Shown here in pieces: positions 40,312-48,912 of a DNA stretch of 64,000 bases (its first letter is position 1; the number at the start of each line of letters is the position of its first letter). Position numbers and translations under genes: made by a program. Below the pieces are notes generated by a model. It saw only the letters and a program-made list of their open reading frames with translations, made no database searches and was not told the DNA's origin. This DNA is from CAXQUZ01 sp942491145 (GTDB lineage Bacteria; Myxococcota_A; UBA796; UBA2385). The stretch lies in assembly GCA_942491145.1 (NCBI GenBank), contig CALOBC010000059.1, positions 62,001 to 126,000 on the forward strand, read 5' to 3'.

Positions 40312-42723
40312 TCAGAGGACCCGGGGGCTGATGGACTCGCCCCGCAGGATCCCCGCGAGATCACCGGGCTGCAGCAGGCCGAGGGCCCCCCCACGGGCGG
40401 CCTCTTCGTCGAAGTTCGCTTGCTCTCCGGGCCCTTCCCAGCTCCCCAGGAGGAGCGGCACGGGCACGGTCATGTGGTCGCCTGTGCGAGAGGACGTGCC
40501 ATGGTCTGCCGACACCACGATTCGCAGCGAGTGGGGCGGCAGACCTCGCAAGAACGTGCCCAGGGCGCCGTCGACGCGCGTGAGGAAGTCGCGCTTCTGC
40601 AGGGGCTTGCGATCGTGCGAGGCGATGTCAGTGCCCTTGATGTGCAGGACGACCAAATTGTGAACCTTGAGGAGTTCCTGCACCGTTCGGAACTTGAGAT
40701 CGAGGTCTGTGTCGAGGTTCCCGGTCATGTCCTTGGAGGTGGCGGGCTGGTAGCCCAGTGCCCGCGCCACACCGAGGGCGGTGCCACAGCCCGAGATGAG
40801 GGCACCGGGGCTGCGACCCCTGGCCCGGGCCGGCAGCTGGCTGGTGGCGGCGGCCCCGCGGGTGATGATGCAGTTGGCCGGGAAGAGGCCAGCCTTCTTG
40901 CGTGCCGTGTTGTGAGGCTGCTTTCCGAGGTGAGCCTCCGCGTGATCGAGCAGCTCCTGGAGGGCGGCGGCCGTGCGCAGGGCCTCTCGGCTCCCATCGA
41001 TGGCCTGCGCACGCAGCCGACGCTGGATCACGCCGCTGCTGCCGGGATCAGTGTCCGAGATCGAGTCGGACAGCCCGGGCCCATGCAGGGCCACCACCAA
41101 GCGATGCTCGTGGCCCACGTAGACATGGCCCAGCAGCCCTCCCCGAAGGCGCACGTCCTTGAGGCCGGCCACGAGGTCCTCCACACCGGAGCGGATGCGT
41201 CCTGCCCGGCGATCCACCAGCACACCATCGGGCTGCACGGTGGCGAGGTTGCCCCGAAAGAAGACCGTGTCGGAGGGCAGGGGGACACCGTGCCCGAGGG
41301 CCTCGAGCAGACCGCGCCCGAGCAGGGTGGACGTGCCCAGCAGGGCCATCATGCCCTCGCTGGTCTCGGGGGCGACCCCTCTGTCTTTGCCGGTCTGCAC
41401 TTGCCCCAGACCGCCGGTGGCCGCCAGCATGCGGAGGTAGGGGATGTCGGCGGCCTGGAGCGGGGTGCGATCCCCGAGGGCCGGGATCGGCTCGTCGGCC
41501 AGTCCGTCGAGGATGATGAACAGGGTGGGTGGCTGCTCCTCGCTCGGGCCCTCGTTGTTTGGCTCGGGGAACTCGGGCTGCACGGCGGAGAAGGACTCGC
41601 TGAGGAAGCCGACCACCCCGGCCACGGTCTTCTGGACGTCGCGGTTGTCCACCACGAACTCGCCGTTCTCCTCGGCCGCGTGCAGGAGGTCGTCGTGGAT
41701 CCAGCGCACGGACTGAAAGGAGTCCAGGTAGGCCGACTCATCTCGCTGCGCCGCTCGCTTGGCGCGCATGGGAAAACGGGCGCTGTGGAGCTTCTCGGAG
41801 GGCACCGCCAAGAGCAGGCCAGCGAGGACCACGTCGGCCTCGGGCGGGACGTACTGACGGAAGGGCGGCAGCAGGTGGGTGCCCTCGATGATGAGGTGGG
41901 AGTTTTCCCGAATGGAGCGCTTGACCACAGCCCGGATGCCCACCGCGACCTGGGCTGCCTGCTGGCGGAAGCCGAGCAGCACGCGCTCCCGGGGATTGGA
42001 CAGCACCTGCCCACCCTGGATGGTGCCGCGGAAGCTGTGGTCGTAAAGACCGGGCACCACAGCGGGCGAGAGCACAGCCCGCATGGTCTCTCGGATCAGG
42101 TCCGTGCTGGTCACCATGCGGATGCCCAGGCGGAAGGCGAGCTCGGTGGCCAGGGTGGACTTGCCGGTGCCCGTCGCGCCGCCAATGAGCAGCACCATGG
42201 GCCGACGTGCGCGGCGCAGCCAGCCGGTGAGCAGGAAGCGCCGGGCGTGCGAGGCCCCATGCTGGTCCCGGAGACGCCGGGCGACGCGCTCCTCGACCTG
42301 CTGCTCGGTGACGGTTCTCTCGCCGAGCTGCTGCAGCCAGGCCAGGGTGTCATCGCCCACCTGGATGGCGGGCTCGATGTCGAGGCCAGCGGTGAGCAGC
42401 GAGCGCAGGAGGATTCCCCGGGAGAACGGGAGCGGCCCTTCGGCGGTGCCCACCAACGGCCGGGACTGGGCCACCGCGCGGGGCTTGGGCACACGCTTGC
42501 CCAGCCGCGCCTCGATGAGCACCTGCAGCCGCTCCTCGAGCTCGTCTGCGGTGACCTCCTCAAGGTCGGCGATGCTCTTGCGGAGCTCCCGGGACAGGGC
42601 GAAGGCGTCGTTCATGCCGAGCCCTCGCTCCAAGAGGCTGGCGGTGATCATGCCGCTCTGAAAGCGGAAGCGACCGTGCTTGCTGAGCACGGTGGGGCGG
42701 CCACGGGTGATGGAGCGGCTCAT
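40312..42723 (-). CDS. 2-phosphoglycerate kinase fused to archaeal-type phosphoglycerate mutase
   Basis: An 803-residue two-enzyme fusion. Residues 1-80 resemble an ATP-cone (FRFQSGMITASLLERGLGMNDAFALSREL). Residues 170-390 are a P-loop kinase of the 2-phosphoglycerate kinase type: GGATGTGKSTLATELA near 183, STDLIRETMRAVLSP, IEGTHLLPP. From about 398 an archaeal-type cofactor-independent mutase (ApgM) begins: LFIILDGLADEP, metal-site Ser in PETSEGMMALLG (about 452), KGTDIASHDR and VVSADHGTSS (about 735). All core metal ligands appear intact. The kinase would turn 2-phosphoglycerate into 2,3-bisphosphoglycerate; the mutase interconverts 2- and 3-phosphoglycerate. It is divergent from pstS by 176 bp, which suggests a link with phosphate storage or sensing. 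Fusion and link are inference from sequence. Confidence 0.85.
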   Translation of the reverse strand: MSRSITRGRPTVLSKHGRFRFQSGMITASLLERGLGMNDAFALSRELRKSIADLEEVTADELEERLQVLIEARLGKRVPKPRAVAQSRPLVGTAEGPLPFSRGILLRSLLTAGLDIEPAIQVGDDTLAWLQQLGERTVTEQQVEERVARRLRDQHGASHARRFLLTGWLRRARRPMVLLIGGATGTGKSTLATELAFRLGIRMVTSTDLIRETMRAVLSPAVVPGLYDHSFRGTIQGGQVLSNPRERVLLGFRQQAAQVAVGIRAVVKRSIRENSHLIIEGTHLLPPFRQYVPPEADVVLAGLLLAVPSEKLHSARFPMRAKRAAQRDESAYLDSFQSVRWIHDDLLHAAEENGEFVVDNRDVQKTVAGVVGFLSESFSAVQPEFPEPNNEGPSEEQPPTLFIILDGLADEPIPALGDRTPLQAADIPYLRMLAATGGLGQVQTGKDRGVAPETSEGMMALLGTSTLLGRGLLEALGHGVPLPSDTVFFRGNLATVQPDGVLVDRRAGRIRSGVEDLVAGLKDVRLRGGLLGHVYVGHEHRLVVALHGPGLSDSISDTDPGSSGVIQRRLRAQAIDGSREALRTAAALQELLDHAEAHLGKQPHNTARKKAGLFPANCIITRGAAATSQLPARARGRSPGALISGCGTALGVARALGYQPATSKDMTGNLDTDLDLKFRTVQELLKVHNLVVLHIKGTDIASHDRKPLQKRDFLTRVDGALGTFLRGLPPHSLRIVVSADHGTSSRTGDHMTVPVPLLLGSWEGPGEQANFDEEAARGGALGLLQPGDLAGILRGESISPRVL

Positions 42724-42899
42724 GGTCTTCCTTGGAATGTCGACGGGGGACGGGGCATGGCTTCCCCGATTGGGCCGCATTGTGGCAGGCAGATGGCGCC
42801 CAGAGGGCAGCGGGGAAGCAAGGCCGTGAGAACTCTGTCGCACGACCCTGGACCCCTCTCCCCCTCGCTACCACGGGCACCTCATCGAAGGGAGATCCC

Positions 42900-43850
42900 A
42901 TGCCGGCCTTGGCCACGCAGACGCTGCGCACCGTCCTGATTCTCGCCACCCTCGGCTCCAGCTTGGTGGCCTGTTCCCGCGACACGGCCCAGTCCCGCAC
43001 TGGCGAGGGCAAAGGAGCCGGCACAGCGACGAGGAGCTCCAGCGGCCGCCAGGTCATCCAGAACAAGGGCTCCGACACCCTGGTCAACGTGGCTCAGGCC
43101 TGGGCCGAGGCCTACAAGGAGATCGATCCCAGTGTGGCCATCGCCGTGACCGGTGGCGGCTCGGGCACCGGCATCAGCTCCATGATCAACGGCACCGTGG
43201 ACATCGCCAACTCCAGCCGAAAGATGAAGGACAAGGAGCTCGAGGCAGCCAAGGCCAACGGGGTGGACCCCGTCGAGCACGTTGTGGGCTTCGACGCCCT
43301 CGCCGTGTACCTGCACGCCGACAACCCCATGACCGAGATCTCCATCGAGCAGCTCCGGGCCATCTATGGAGAGGGGGGCGCCTTTGAAAAGTGGAGCGAC
43401 CTCGGCGTGACCGTGCCGGGCTGCGACAGCGACGAGATCGTGCGCGTGAGCCGGCAGAACAATTCCGGCACCTACGCCTACTTCAAGGAGGCTGTGCTCG
43501 ACGAGACGGGCGAGTACAAGCTCGGCTCCCGCGACATGCACGGCTCCAAGGACGTGGTGGACTTGGTGGAGAAGACCCCTTGCGCCATCGGGTACAGCGG
43601 TCTCGCGTACAAGACCGAGCACATCGCCACTCCCGGGGTCAGCAAGGCGGCGGGTGAGCCTGCGGTGATCCCCTCGGTGGACACGGCCATCGACCAAAGC
43701 TACCCCATCGCCCGGCCGTTGTTCATGTACACCGCAGGTCAGCCCGCTGGTGTCGTGAAGGGCTACCTCGACTGGATCATGTCCGACGTGGGCCAGTGCA
43801 TCCTTCTGGACAAGGGCTACGCGCCCGCTGCGACCGTCACCTGCGGGTGA
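42900..43850 (+). CDS. pstS: Phosphate-binding lipoprotein PstS
   Basis: A 316-residue lipoprotein (lipobox LVAC, Cys near 23) of the PstS family. Phosphate-site motifs are visible: NKGSDTLVNVAQAW, VTGGGSGTGISSMINGTVDIANSSR, GFDALAVYLHADNP, the RQNNSGTYAYFKE loop, and TPCAIGYSGLAY. It captures phosphate in the periplasm for the ABC transporter encoded downstream. AGGGAGA sits 4-10 bases before the ATG. First gene of the pst operon (next gene 13 bp later). A single CTGTCGC half-site lies about 60 bp upstream, but no full Pho box is clear. Confidence 0.95.
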   Translation: MPALATQTLRTVLILATLGSSLVACSRDTAQSRTGEGKGAGTATRSSSGRQVIQNKGSDTLVNVAQAWAEAYKEIDPSVAIAVTGGGSGTGISSMINGTVDIANSSRKMKDKELEAAKANGVDPVEHVVGFDALAVYLHADNPMTEISIEQLRAIYGEGGAFEKWSDLGVTVPGCDSDEIVRVSRQNNSGTYAYFKEAVLDETGEYKLGSRDMHGSKDVVDLVEKTPCAIGYSGLAYKTEHIATPGVSKAAGEPAVIPSVDTAIDQSYPIARPLFMYTAGQPAGVVKGYLDWIMSDVGQCILLDKGYAPAATVTCG

Positions 43851-43863
43851 TCGGGAGGCGCCC

Positions 43864-44913
43864 ATGAAGCGCTACGAACGACGGATCAGCGCCGACATGC
43901 AGGCCATCGAAGAGCAAGTGGAGTGGATCGCCGACGCGGTCCGCAACGCCGTGCTCCGTGCGGTCGAGGCGCTGGAGAAAGACGACAAGAACGCCCTGTA
44001 TCAGGTCGTTCTCAACGACCTCCCCATCAACCGCCGGGTCCGGGAGACCGACGCCATGTGCCACGCATTTGTGGCCCGTCACCTCCCCGCCGCTGGGCCC
44101 CTGCGGGAGGTCAGCTCCGTGCTGCGCCTCAACATCGCCCTGGAGCGCATCGGCGACTACGCCGTGACCATCGGGCGGATCGGCGTGAAGCTGGAACACC
44201 CGCCCGCACCGGCGCTGCTCGCGGAGATCCGCCAGATGGGCGACCTGTCCGTGGGCATGCTGGAGAAGGCCACACGCGCCTTCCTCACCAAGGACGTCGC
44301 GCTGGCGGAAGACACCAAGGCCCGCGCGCAGCGTGTGGACGAGCTCCACTACATGGTCTTCCAGCGGCTTGTCGGTGGAGAAGCCAGCCAGGGACTCCCG
44401 GCGCTGGTCTCCGAGCTGAACATCCTTCGCCAGCTCGAGCGTGTCAGCGACCAGTCCAAGAACATCTGCGAGGAGGCGATCTTCGCGGCATCTGGGCAGA
44501 CCAAGCCGCCCAAGGTCTACAAAGTCCTCTTCGTGGACCAGACCAACGCCTTGTGGTCCCAGCTGGCGCGTGCGCTGGCTGCGAAGGCCTTCCCCAACAG
44601 CGGGCGCTTCTTCAGCGCCGGCACCGCGCCCGCCTCTCACATCGACCCGGTCCTCACCGAGCTGGCAGGCGAGCTGAGCCTGGACCTGAGCGGGGTGCGC
44701 ACCCAGCGTCTCGCCCCGCTCAAGCTGAGCCCCGCCGAGTACCACGTCATCGTGGCGCTGGGCGATGTGCCCGATCTGCCCGAGATTCCCTTCAAGACGG
44801 TGCTCCTGCGATGGGCCGCCCCGACCGAGGCCCCCCCCTCCGAGGCCGCCCGCGAGCTGGGCGCCGCCGTGCGTGACCTCATGGAGGCTCTCCGTGGCGA
44901 AGACGCGAGCTGA
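43864..44913 (+). CDS. phoU: PhoU fused to an inactive low-molecular-weight phosphatase-like domain
   Basis: A 349-residue fusion. Residues 1-212 are a PhoU double three-helix bundle with the metal-site motifs LERIGDYAVTIGR and LERVSDQSKNI. Residues 218-349 match the LMW protein-tyrosine-phosphatase/ArsC fold: YKVLFVDQTNALWSQ, FFSAGTAPASHIDPV, LSLDLSGVRTQRL, YHVIVALGD. In active enzymes the loop reads V-C-x-x-N-x-C-R-S; here Cys is Asp and Arg is Trp, so no catalysis is expected. PhoU links the Pst transporter to PhoR signalling; the dead domain may bind phosphate or a phosphoprotein. Unusually phoU lies between pstS and pstC. Its 3' end overlaps pstC by 20 bp. Confidence 0.9.
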   Translation: MKRYERRISADMQAIEEQVEWIADAVRNAVLRAVEALEKDDKNALYQVVLNDLPINRRVRETDAMCHAFVARHLPAAGPLREVSSVLRLNIALERIGDYAVTIGRIGVKLEHPPAPALLAEIRQMGDLSVGMLEKATRAFLTKDVALAEDTKARAQRVDELHYMVFQRLVGGEASQGLPALVSELNILRQLERVSDQSKNICEEAIFAASGQTKPPKVYKVLFVDQTNALWSQLARALAAKAFPNSGRFFSAGTAPASHIDPVLTELAGELSLDLSGVRTQRLAPLKLSPAEYHVIVALGDVPDLPEIPFKTVLLRWAAPTEAPPSEAARELGAAVRDLMEALRGEDAS

Positions 44914-45814
44914 ACCCCCGTCCGATGCGATCGATGCGGCCTGGGTCTGGGATCGCATCGCGCAGTCCGTGGTGTTCCTCGGCGGCATCTCCGCAATTGT
45001 GTTTATCGTGGGGATCTTCGTCTTCGTGTTCAAGGAGGGCTTCGGCTTCATCTTCGCGGACATGGACGTCGTCGAGTTCTTCACTTCGCCGGCGTGGCGC
45101 CCGACCTCGGACAACAACCCCACCTACGGCACCCTGGCCCTCATGGCGGGCACCGCCAGCGTGACGGGCTTCGCGGTGCTCATGGCGGTCCCGCTGTCTC
45201 TGGGCGCCGCCATCTACATCGCCGAGTTCGCCGGGCCCAAGTCCCGTGAGATGTGGAAGATCTTGATCGAGCTGCTGGCCGCCATCCCTTCTGTGGTCTG
45301 GGGCTTCATCGGGCTCTCCATCATGAACCCGCTGATCATCGAGCTCTTCAACGTGCCGGTGGGTCTCAACATCCTCAACGCCGGCGTCATCTTGGGCCTG
45401 ATGGCCGCCCCCATCATGACCACCATCGCTGAAGACGCCCTGAAGGCCGTGCCCGACACATACCGGGAGGCCGCCGAAGCCCTCGGCGCCACCAAGTGGC
45501 AGGTCATCTGGCGGGTCGTGCTGCCCGCGAGCCGCAACGGCCTCATGGCGGCGATCCTGCTCGGGGTGGGTCGCGGCTTCGGCGAGACCATGGCGGTGCT
45601 CATGGCCAGCGGTCACTCCATCAACATCCCGGGCAGCCCCTTCGACTCGGTGCGGGCGCTCACCGCCACCATTGCCGCCGAGCTCGGCGAGACCGCCCAG
45701 GGCTCCGAGCACTACCAAGCCTTGTTCACCCTGGGAATCCTGCTCTTCGCCGTGACCTTCGTCATCAACCTCACCGCCGACCTCGTGGTGCGCGGCATCC
45801 GGAAGCAGTCATGA
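44894..45814 (+). CDS. pstC: Phosphate ABC transporter permease PstC
   Basis: A 306-residue inner-membrane permease with six helices and the ABC permease coupling motif EAAEALGATKWQVIWRVVLPAS (EAA loop). N-terminal extension of about 35 residues precedes helix 1 (VVFLGGISAIVFIVGIFVFVF). GTG at 44894 is chosen since it is the first in-frame start inside the end of phoU and begins MAKTRAEPPSD. The stop overlaps the pstA ATG (ATGA). With PstA it forms the phosphate channel; energy comes from the two downstream ATPases. Confidence 0.93.
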   Translation: MAKTRAEPPSDAIDAAWVWDRIAQSVVFLGGISAIVFIVGIFVFVFKEGFGFIFADMDVVEFFTSPAWRPTSDNNPTYGTLALMAGTASVTGFAVLMAVPLSLGAAIYIAEFAGPKSREMWKILIELLAAIPSVVWGFIGLSIMNPLIIELFNVPVGLNILNAGVILGLMAAPIMTTIAEDALKAVPDTYREAAEALGATKWQVIWRVVLPASRNGLMAAILLGVGRGFGETMAVLMASGHSINIPGSPFDSVRALTATIAAELGETAQGSEHYQALFTLGILLFAVTFVINLTADLVVRGIRKQS

Positions 45815-46719
45815 GCGCCCCCGCACCCGTCGCTGCTGGCAAGCCCAGCATGTTCGCCGCCACCGAGCAGAACGTTCACAACCAGCGCGTCATGAGCGCG
45901 GTCAAGTCCCTCTTCCTGGGCATGACGCTGCTGCTGTCGACCCCGGTCGTCATCATCCTTAGCGTGCTCCTGTACAAGGGCCTGCCCGCCATCTCCTGGG
46001 AGTTCCTGACCGCCGATCCCATCCACGGCATGACCGCGGGGGGCATCTTTCCGGCCCTCTTTGGCACCATCTGCATCGTGGTGGTGGCCCTGTTGGCGTC
46101 GGTGCCTGTGGGTGTCGCGGCCGCGCTGTACCTGAGCGAGTACGCGCCCGACACCTGGTTCACGCGCACCATCAACCTCGCGATCATCAACCTCGCCGGC
46201 GTGCCGAGCATCGTGCACGCACTCTTCGGGCTGGGTGCCTTTGTGCTCTTCTTCGGCTTCGGCACGAGCATCCTCGCCGCCAGCCTCACCCTGGCGGTCA
46301 TGACCCTGCCGGTGGTCATCGTGAGCACACGCGAGTCCCTGCAAGCCGTGCCCCTGGCCTTCCGCGAGGCCTGCTGGAACATGGGTGCCACGCGCTGGCA
46401 GACCATCCGCAAGGTGGTGCTGCCCAACGCCATCAGCGGCATCCTCACCGGCGTCATCCTCGAGGTGTCCCGAACGGCCGGCGAGACCGCACCCATCATG
46501 TTCACGGGTGCTGCCTTCTTCCTGCCCTTCCTGCCGCAGAGCGTCTTCGACCAGACCATGGCCCTGTCCCTGCACCTCTTTGTGGTCTCCACCCAGGTAC
46601 CGGGCGTGCCTGAGGAGCTGCCTTACGGTGTGGCCCTCGTTCTCATCGGCATGGTGCTCGTCATGAACTCCCTGTCCATCGCCTTCCGCGTGTACCTCCG
46701 CAGGAGGAAGAAGTGGTGA
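45811..46719 (+). CDS. pstA: Phosphate ABC transporter permease PstA
   Basis: A 302-residue inner-membrane permease, partner of PstC. Six helices are visible, with the coupling loop REACWNMGATRWQTIRKVVLPN and the conserved RTAGETAPIMFTGAAFF segment near the C-terminus. The extended cytosolic N-terminus (about 35 residues) precedes helix 1 (MTLLLSTPVVIILSVLLYKGL). Overlaps pstC by 4 bp and pstB1 by 7 bp, so the whole pst block is translated as a coupled unit. AGGAGG inside its last codons serves the next gene. Confidence 0.93.
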   Translation: MSAPAPVAAGKPSMFAATEQNVHNQRVMSAVKSLFLGMTLLLSTPVVIILSVLLYKGLPAISWEFLTADPIHGMTAGGIFPALFGTICIVVVALLASVPVGVAAALYLSEYAPDTWFTRTINLAIINLAGVPSIVHALFGLGAFVLFFGFGTSILAASLTLAVMTLPVVIVSTRESLQAVPLAFREACWNMGATRWQTIRKVVLPNAISGILTGVILEVSRTAGETAPIMFTGAAFFLPFLPQSVFDQTMALSLHLFVVSTQVPGVPEELPYGVALVLIGMVLVMNSLSIAFRVYLRRRKKW

Positions 46720-47507
46720 GCCCCCGTGCCGACGAGCCGGCCAGCACCGCCCCCAAGGTGAAGCTGAGCGTCAAGGACCTGACCATTCGCTATGGGCAGA
46801 GCACCGCCTTGGCGGGTGCCAGCTTCGATGTCTACGAAAACGAGATCTTTGGGATCATCGGCCCTGCCAACAGCGGCAAGACCTCGCTGCTGCGTGTGCT
46901 CAACCGCATGGACACCTTCAACACCGCCATGAGCTGGGAGGGCCAGGTCAGCCTCGGCGGCCAGGACCTTCGCACTTGGCGCAACCTCTACTCCCTGCGG
47001 CGCCGCATCGGGGTGGTCTTTCCGCTGCCCGTCGGCCTGCCCATGAGCATCTACGACAACGTGGCCCTGTCCCCCCGTCTGAGGGGCATCAAGAACAAGG
47101 CCGAGCTCGACGTCATCGTGGAGCGCTGCCTCACCCGGGCCGCCCTGTGGGACGAGGTCAAGGACCGGCAGCAGCAGCTCGGCAGCATGCTCTCGGGCGG
47201 CCAGCAGCAGCGCCTCACCATCGCCCGCGCCCTGTCCCAGGAACCCGAGCTGCTCCTCCTGGACGAGTTCTCCATCGCGGTGGACCCGGTCACCACCATG
47301 AAGATCGAGGACGTGCTGCGCGGCCTCAAGTCCGAGATGACCATCGTGCTCGTGACGAACCTGGTGCAACAAGCCCGGCGGCTGGCGGACCGCACCGCGT
47401 TTCTGCTCATGGGCGAGTGTGTGGAGGTGGCCGAGACCGAAGACCTCTTCACCGACAAGGTCCGCGACCCCCGCACCCGTGACTATGTGGAGGGACGTTT
47501 TGGCTGA
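46713..47507 (+). CDS. pstB: Phosphate ABC transporter ATPase PstB, copy 1 (lacks switch histidine)
   Basis: A 264-residue ABC ATPase. Walker A is GPANSGKTS near residue 50, the signature is the canonical LSGGQQQR near 160, and Walker B is LLLLDEFSIAVDP near 180 with the catalytic Glu. The H-loop reads VTNLVQQ instead of VTHN, so the switch His is Asn. GTG at 46713 (or 46716) follows AGGAGG by 4-7 bases. The second ATPase starts inside its end. Because copy 2 has the opposite pattern of intact motifs, I infer a heterodimer in which this subunit mainly donates its signature motif. Function in phosphate import is secure from the operon. Confidence 0.92.
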   Translation: MVSPRADEPASTAPKVKLSVKDLTIRYGQSTALAGASFDVYENEIFGIIGPANSGKTSLLRVLNRMDTFNTAMSWEGQVSLGGQDLRTWRNLYSLRRRIGVVFPLPVGLPMSIYDNVALSPRLRGIKNKAELDVIVERCLTRAALWDEVKDRQQQLGSMLSGGQQQRLTIARALSQEPELLLLDEFSIAVDPVTTMKIEDVLRGLKSEMTIVLVTNLVQQARRLADRTAFLLMGECVEVAETEDLFTDKVRDPRTRDYVEGRFG

Positions 47508-48297
47508 GCCGACCCCCGCGCCAGCCGAGCTGGCCGCCGCCGTCCGCACCCGGGACCTCTGTCTCTGGTATGGCGACTTCCAGGCCCTCTACGACGTCAG
47601 CATCGACTTCAAGCAGGGCCAGATCACCGGCCTCATTGGGCCCTCGGGCTGTGGCAAGTCCACCATCCTGCGCAGCCTGAACCGCATCGTGGAGCGCCTC
47701 GGCTACGTGCGCACCACGGGCTCGGTCCAGCTGCTGGGGCACGACATCTTCGCGCCGGACGTGGAGCTGGTGCAGCTGCGCAAGCGCATCGGCATGGTCT
47801 TCCAGCGGCCCAACCCGCTGCCGTTGTCCATCCGCGACAACGTGCTGTTCGGCACCGACATCCACAGGCCCAGCGGCAAGAAGCTCTCGAAGTCCGAGCA
47901 GGACGAGATCGTCGAGACCAGCCTCAAGAAGGTGCTGCTCTGGGACGCCGTGAAGGACCGCCTCGGAAACCGAGCGGTGTCCCTGTCCCTCGAGGAGCAG
48001 CAGAAGCTCTGCATCGCGCGCCTGCTGCCCGTGCAGCCCGCCGTGTTGCTCATGGACGAGCCCTGCTCGGCCCTGGACCCCAAGGGCACCGAGGCCGTCG
48101 AGGAGCTCATCTGGCAGCTGCGTGGCGAGTACACCATCGTCATCGTCACGCACAACATGGCCCAGGCCCGGCGAGCCAGCGACGACTGTGCCTTCATGCT
48201 CATGGGCAAGGTGGTGGAGTTCGCGCCCACCGACCAGATGTTTGTCACGCCCAAGCACAAGGAGACGGCGGACTACATCGAGGGCCGGTACGGCTGA
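47500..48297 (+). CDS. pstB: Phosphate ABC transporter ATPase PstB, copy 2 (degenerate signature)
   Basis: A 265-residue ABC ATPase. Walker A GPSGCGKST near 47, Q-loop VFQRPNPLPLSI (the PstB-typical form), Walker B LLMDEPCSALDP near 183 and H-loop VTHN near 216 are all canonical. The signature, however, is LSLEEQQK instead of LSGGQQQR. The TTG at 47500 is chosen because GGAGGG precedes it by 6 bases; an ATG at 47485 in the same frame is the alternative. It overlaps copy 1 by 8 bp. Its intact Walker site would pair with the LSGGQ of copy 1 to make the single competent ATP site. Last gene of the pst operon; no clear terminator follows. Confidence 0.92.
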   Translation: MAEPTPAPAELAAAVRTRDLCLWYGDFQALYDVSIDFKQGQITGLIGPSGCGKSTILRSLNRIVERLGYVRTTGSVQLLGHDIFAPDVELVQLRKRIGMVFQRPNPLPLSIRDNVLFGTDIHRPSGKKLSKSEQDEIVETSLKKVLLWDAVKDRLGNRAVSLSLEEQQKLCIARLLPVQPAVLLMDEPCSALDPKGTEAVEELIWQLRGEYTIVIVTHNMAQARRASDDCAFMLMGKVVEFAPTDQMFVTPKHKETADYIEGRYG

Positions 48298-48912
48298 GGG
48301 TCGTGGTGAGCCTGAGCTGACCTTGCTCGGACGGGACGAACCCATGGGTGGGGCGAGCTCGAGGGCTCCGCGCGGCCCGCTCAACCCATGGATGTTGAGG
48401 ACGTTGTCGACGTTGGGTGCTGCACTGGCTGCGACAGCCAAGTGCGACCGTGGACGGCCCCGATCCGGCAAAGGGGTCGCGCCTGTGCCTCCGCGCGCCC
48501 ATGGCTGGTCCCGCCCTTTCTTGGGGGGTGTGACTTCGAGAATGGCCTGTCATTCGGCATTCTGGCGGCTCCCGCAGGCGGGCGGACCGGCGCCTGCTCC
48601 AACGTCCCGAAGCACGGACGCCGCGACCGCAGGGTCCCCACGCTTGCCCGCTCTGCGCAGGGATGGACGAGTCTGAAGCTCTGTGAGCGCGCAGCAACGC
48701 CGGCCAAGCCAAAGCGGAGCCGCCCCTCGGTGGGAAGGACGGCCCCGCGGGCATGGATGGTCGACGGGGCTCGAGCGGCGACGCGCTCAGCTGGGGGGCG
48801 TCACCGCCTGGCTCTCCATCTCCAGCAACCTGCGCTCCAGGCCACGGGCGAGCTCGAACCGTCTCTTGGATTGCGGTTGCACCTGACTCGACGGTCGCGG
48901 ACGTTCCGGACG
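48298..48912. other. Convergent intergenic region, 615 bp
   Basis: It lies between the ends of pstB copy 2 (plus) and a small membrane protein gene (minus). It contains copy B of the intergenic repeat. I see no convincing ORF on the plus strand. On the minus strand the frame of the small membrane protein continues past its TAG for 41 codons (48912-48787) with high GC at third positions; this may be chance. Confidence 0.5.
48355..48555 (+). repeat. Intergenic dispersed repeat, copy B
   Basis: It aligns with copy A (37645-37905) in the same orientation. The core of about 130 bp is followed by CCCATGGCTGGTCCCGCCC and TTCGAGAATGGCCTG, matching copy A without the 60-bp insertion. Both copies lie outside genes. 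Confidence 0.6.

Noticed and set aside
42724..42899. A Pho box directly before pstS
   Set aside because: Only one good half-site (CTGTCGC at 42835-42841) is present; the unit 11 bp further on does not match.
48787..48912. C-terminal extension of the small membrane protein beyond its TAG
   Set aside because: The 41 codons have coding-like GC at third positions but no recognisable motif; in 70% GC DNA this is weak evidence.
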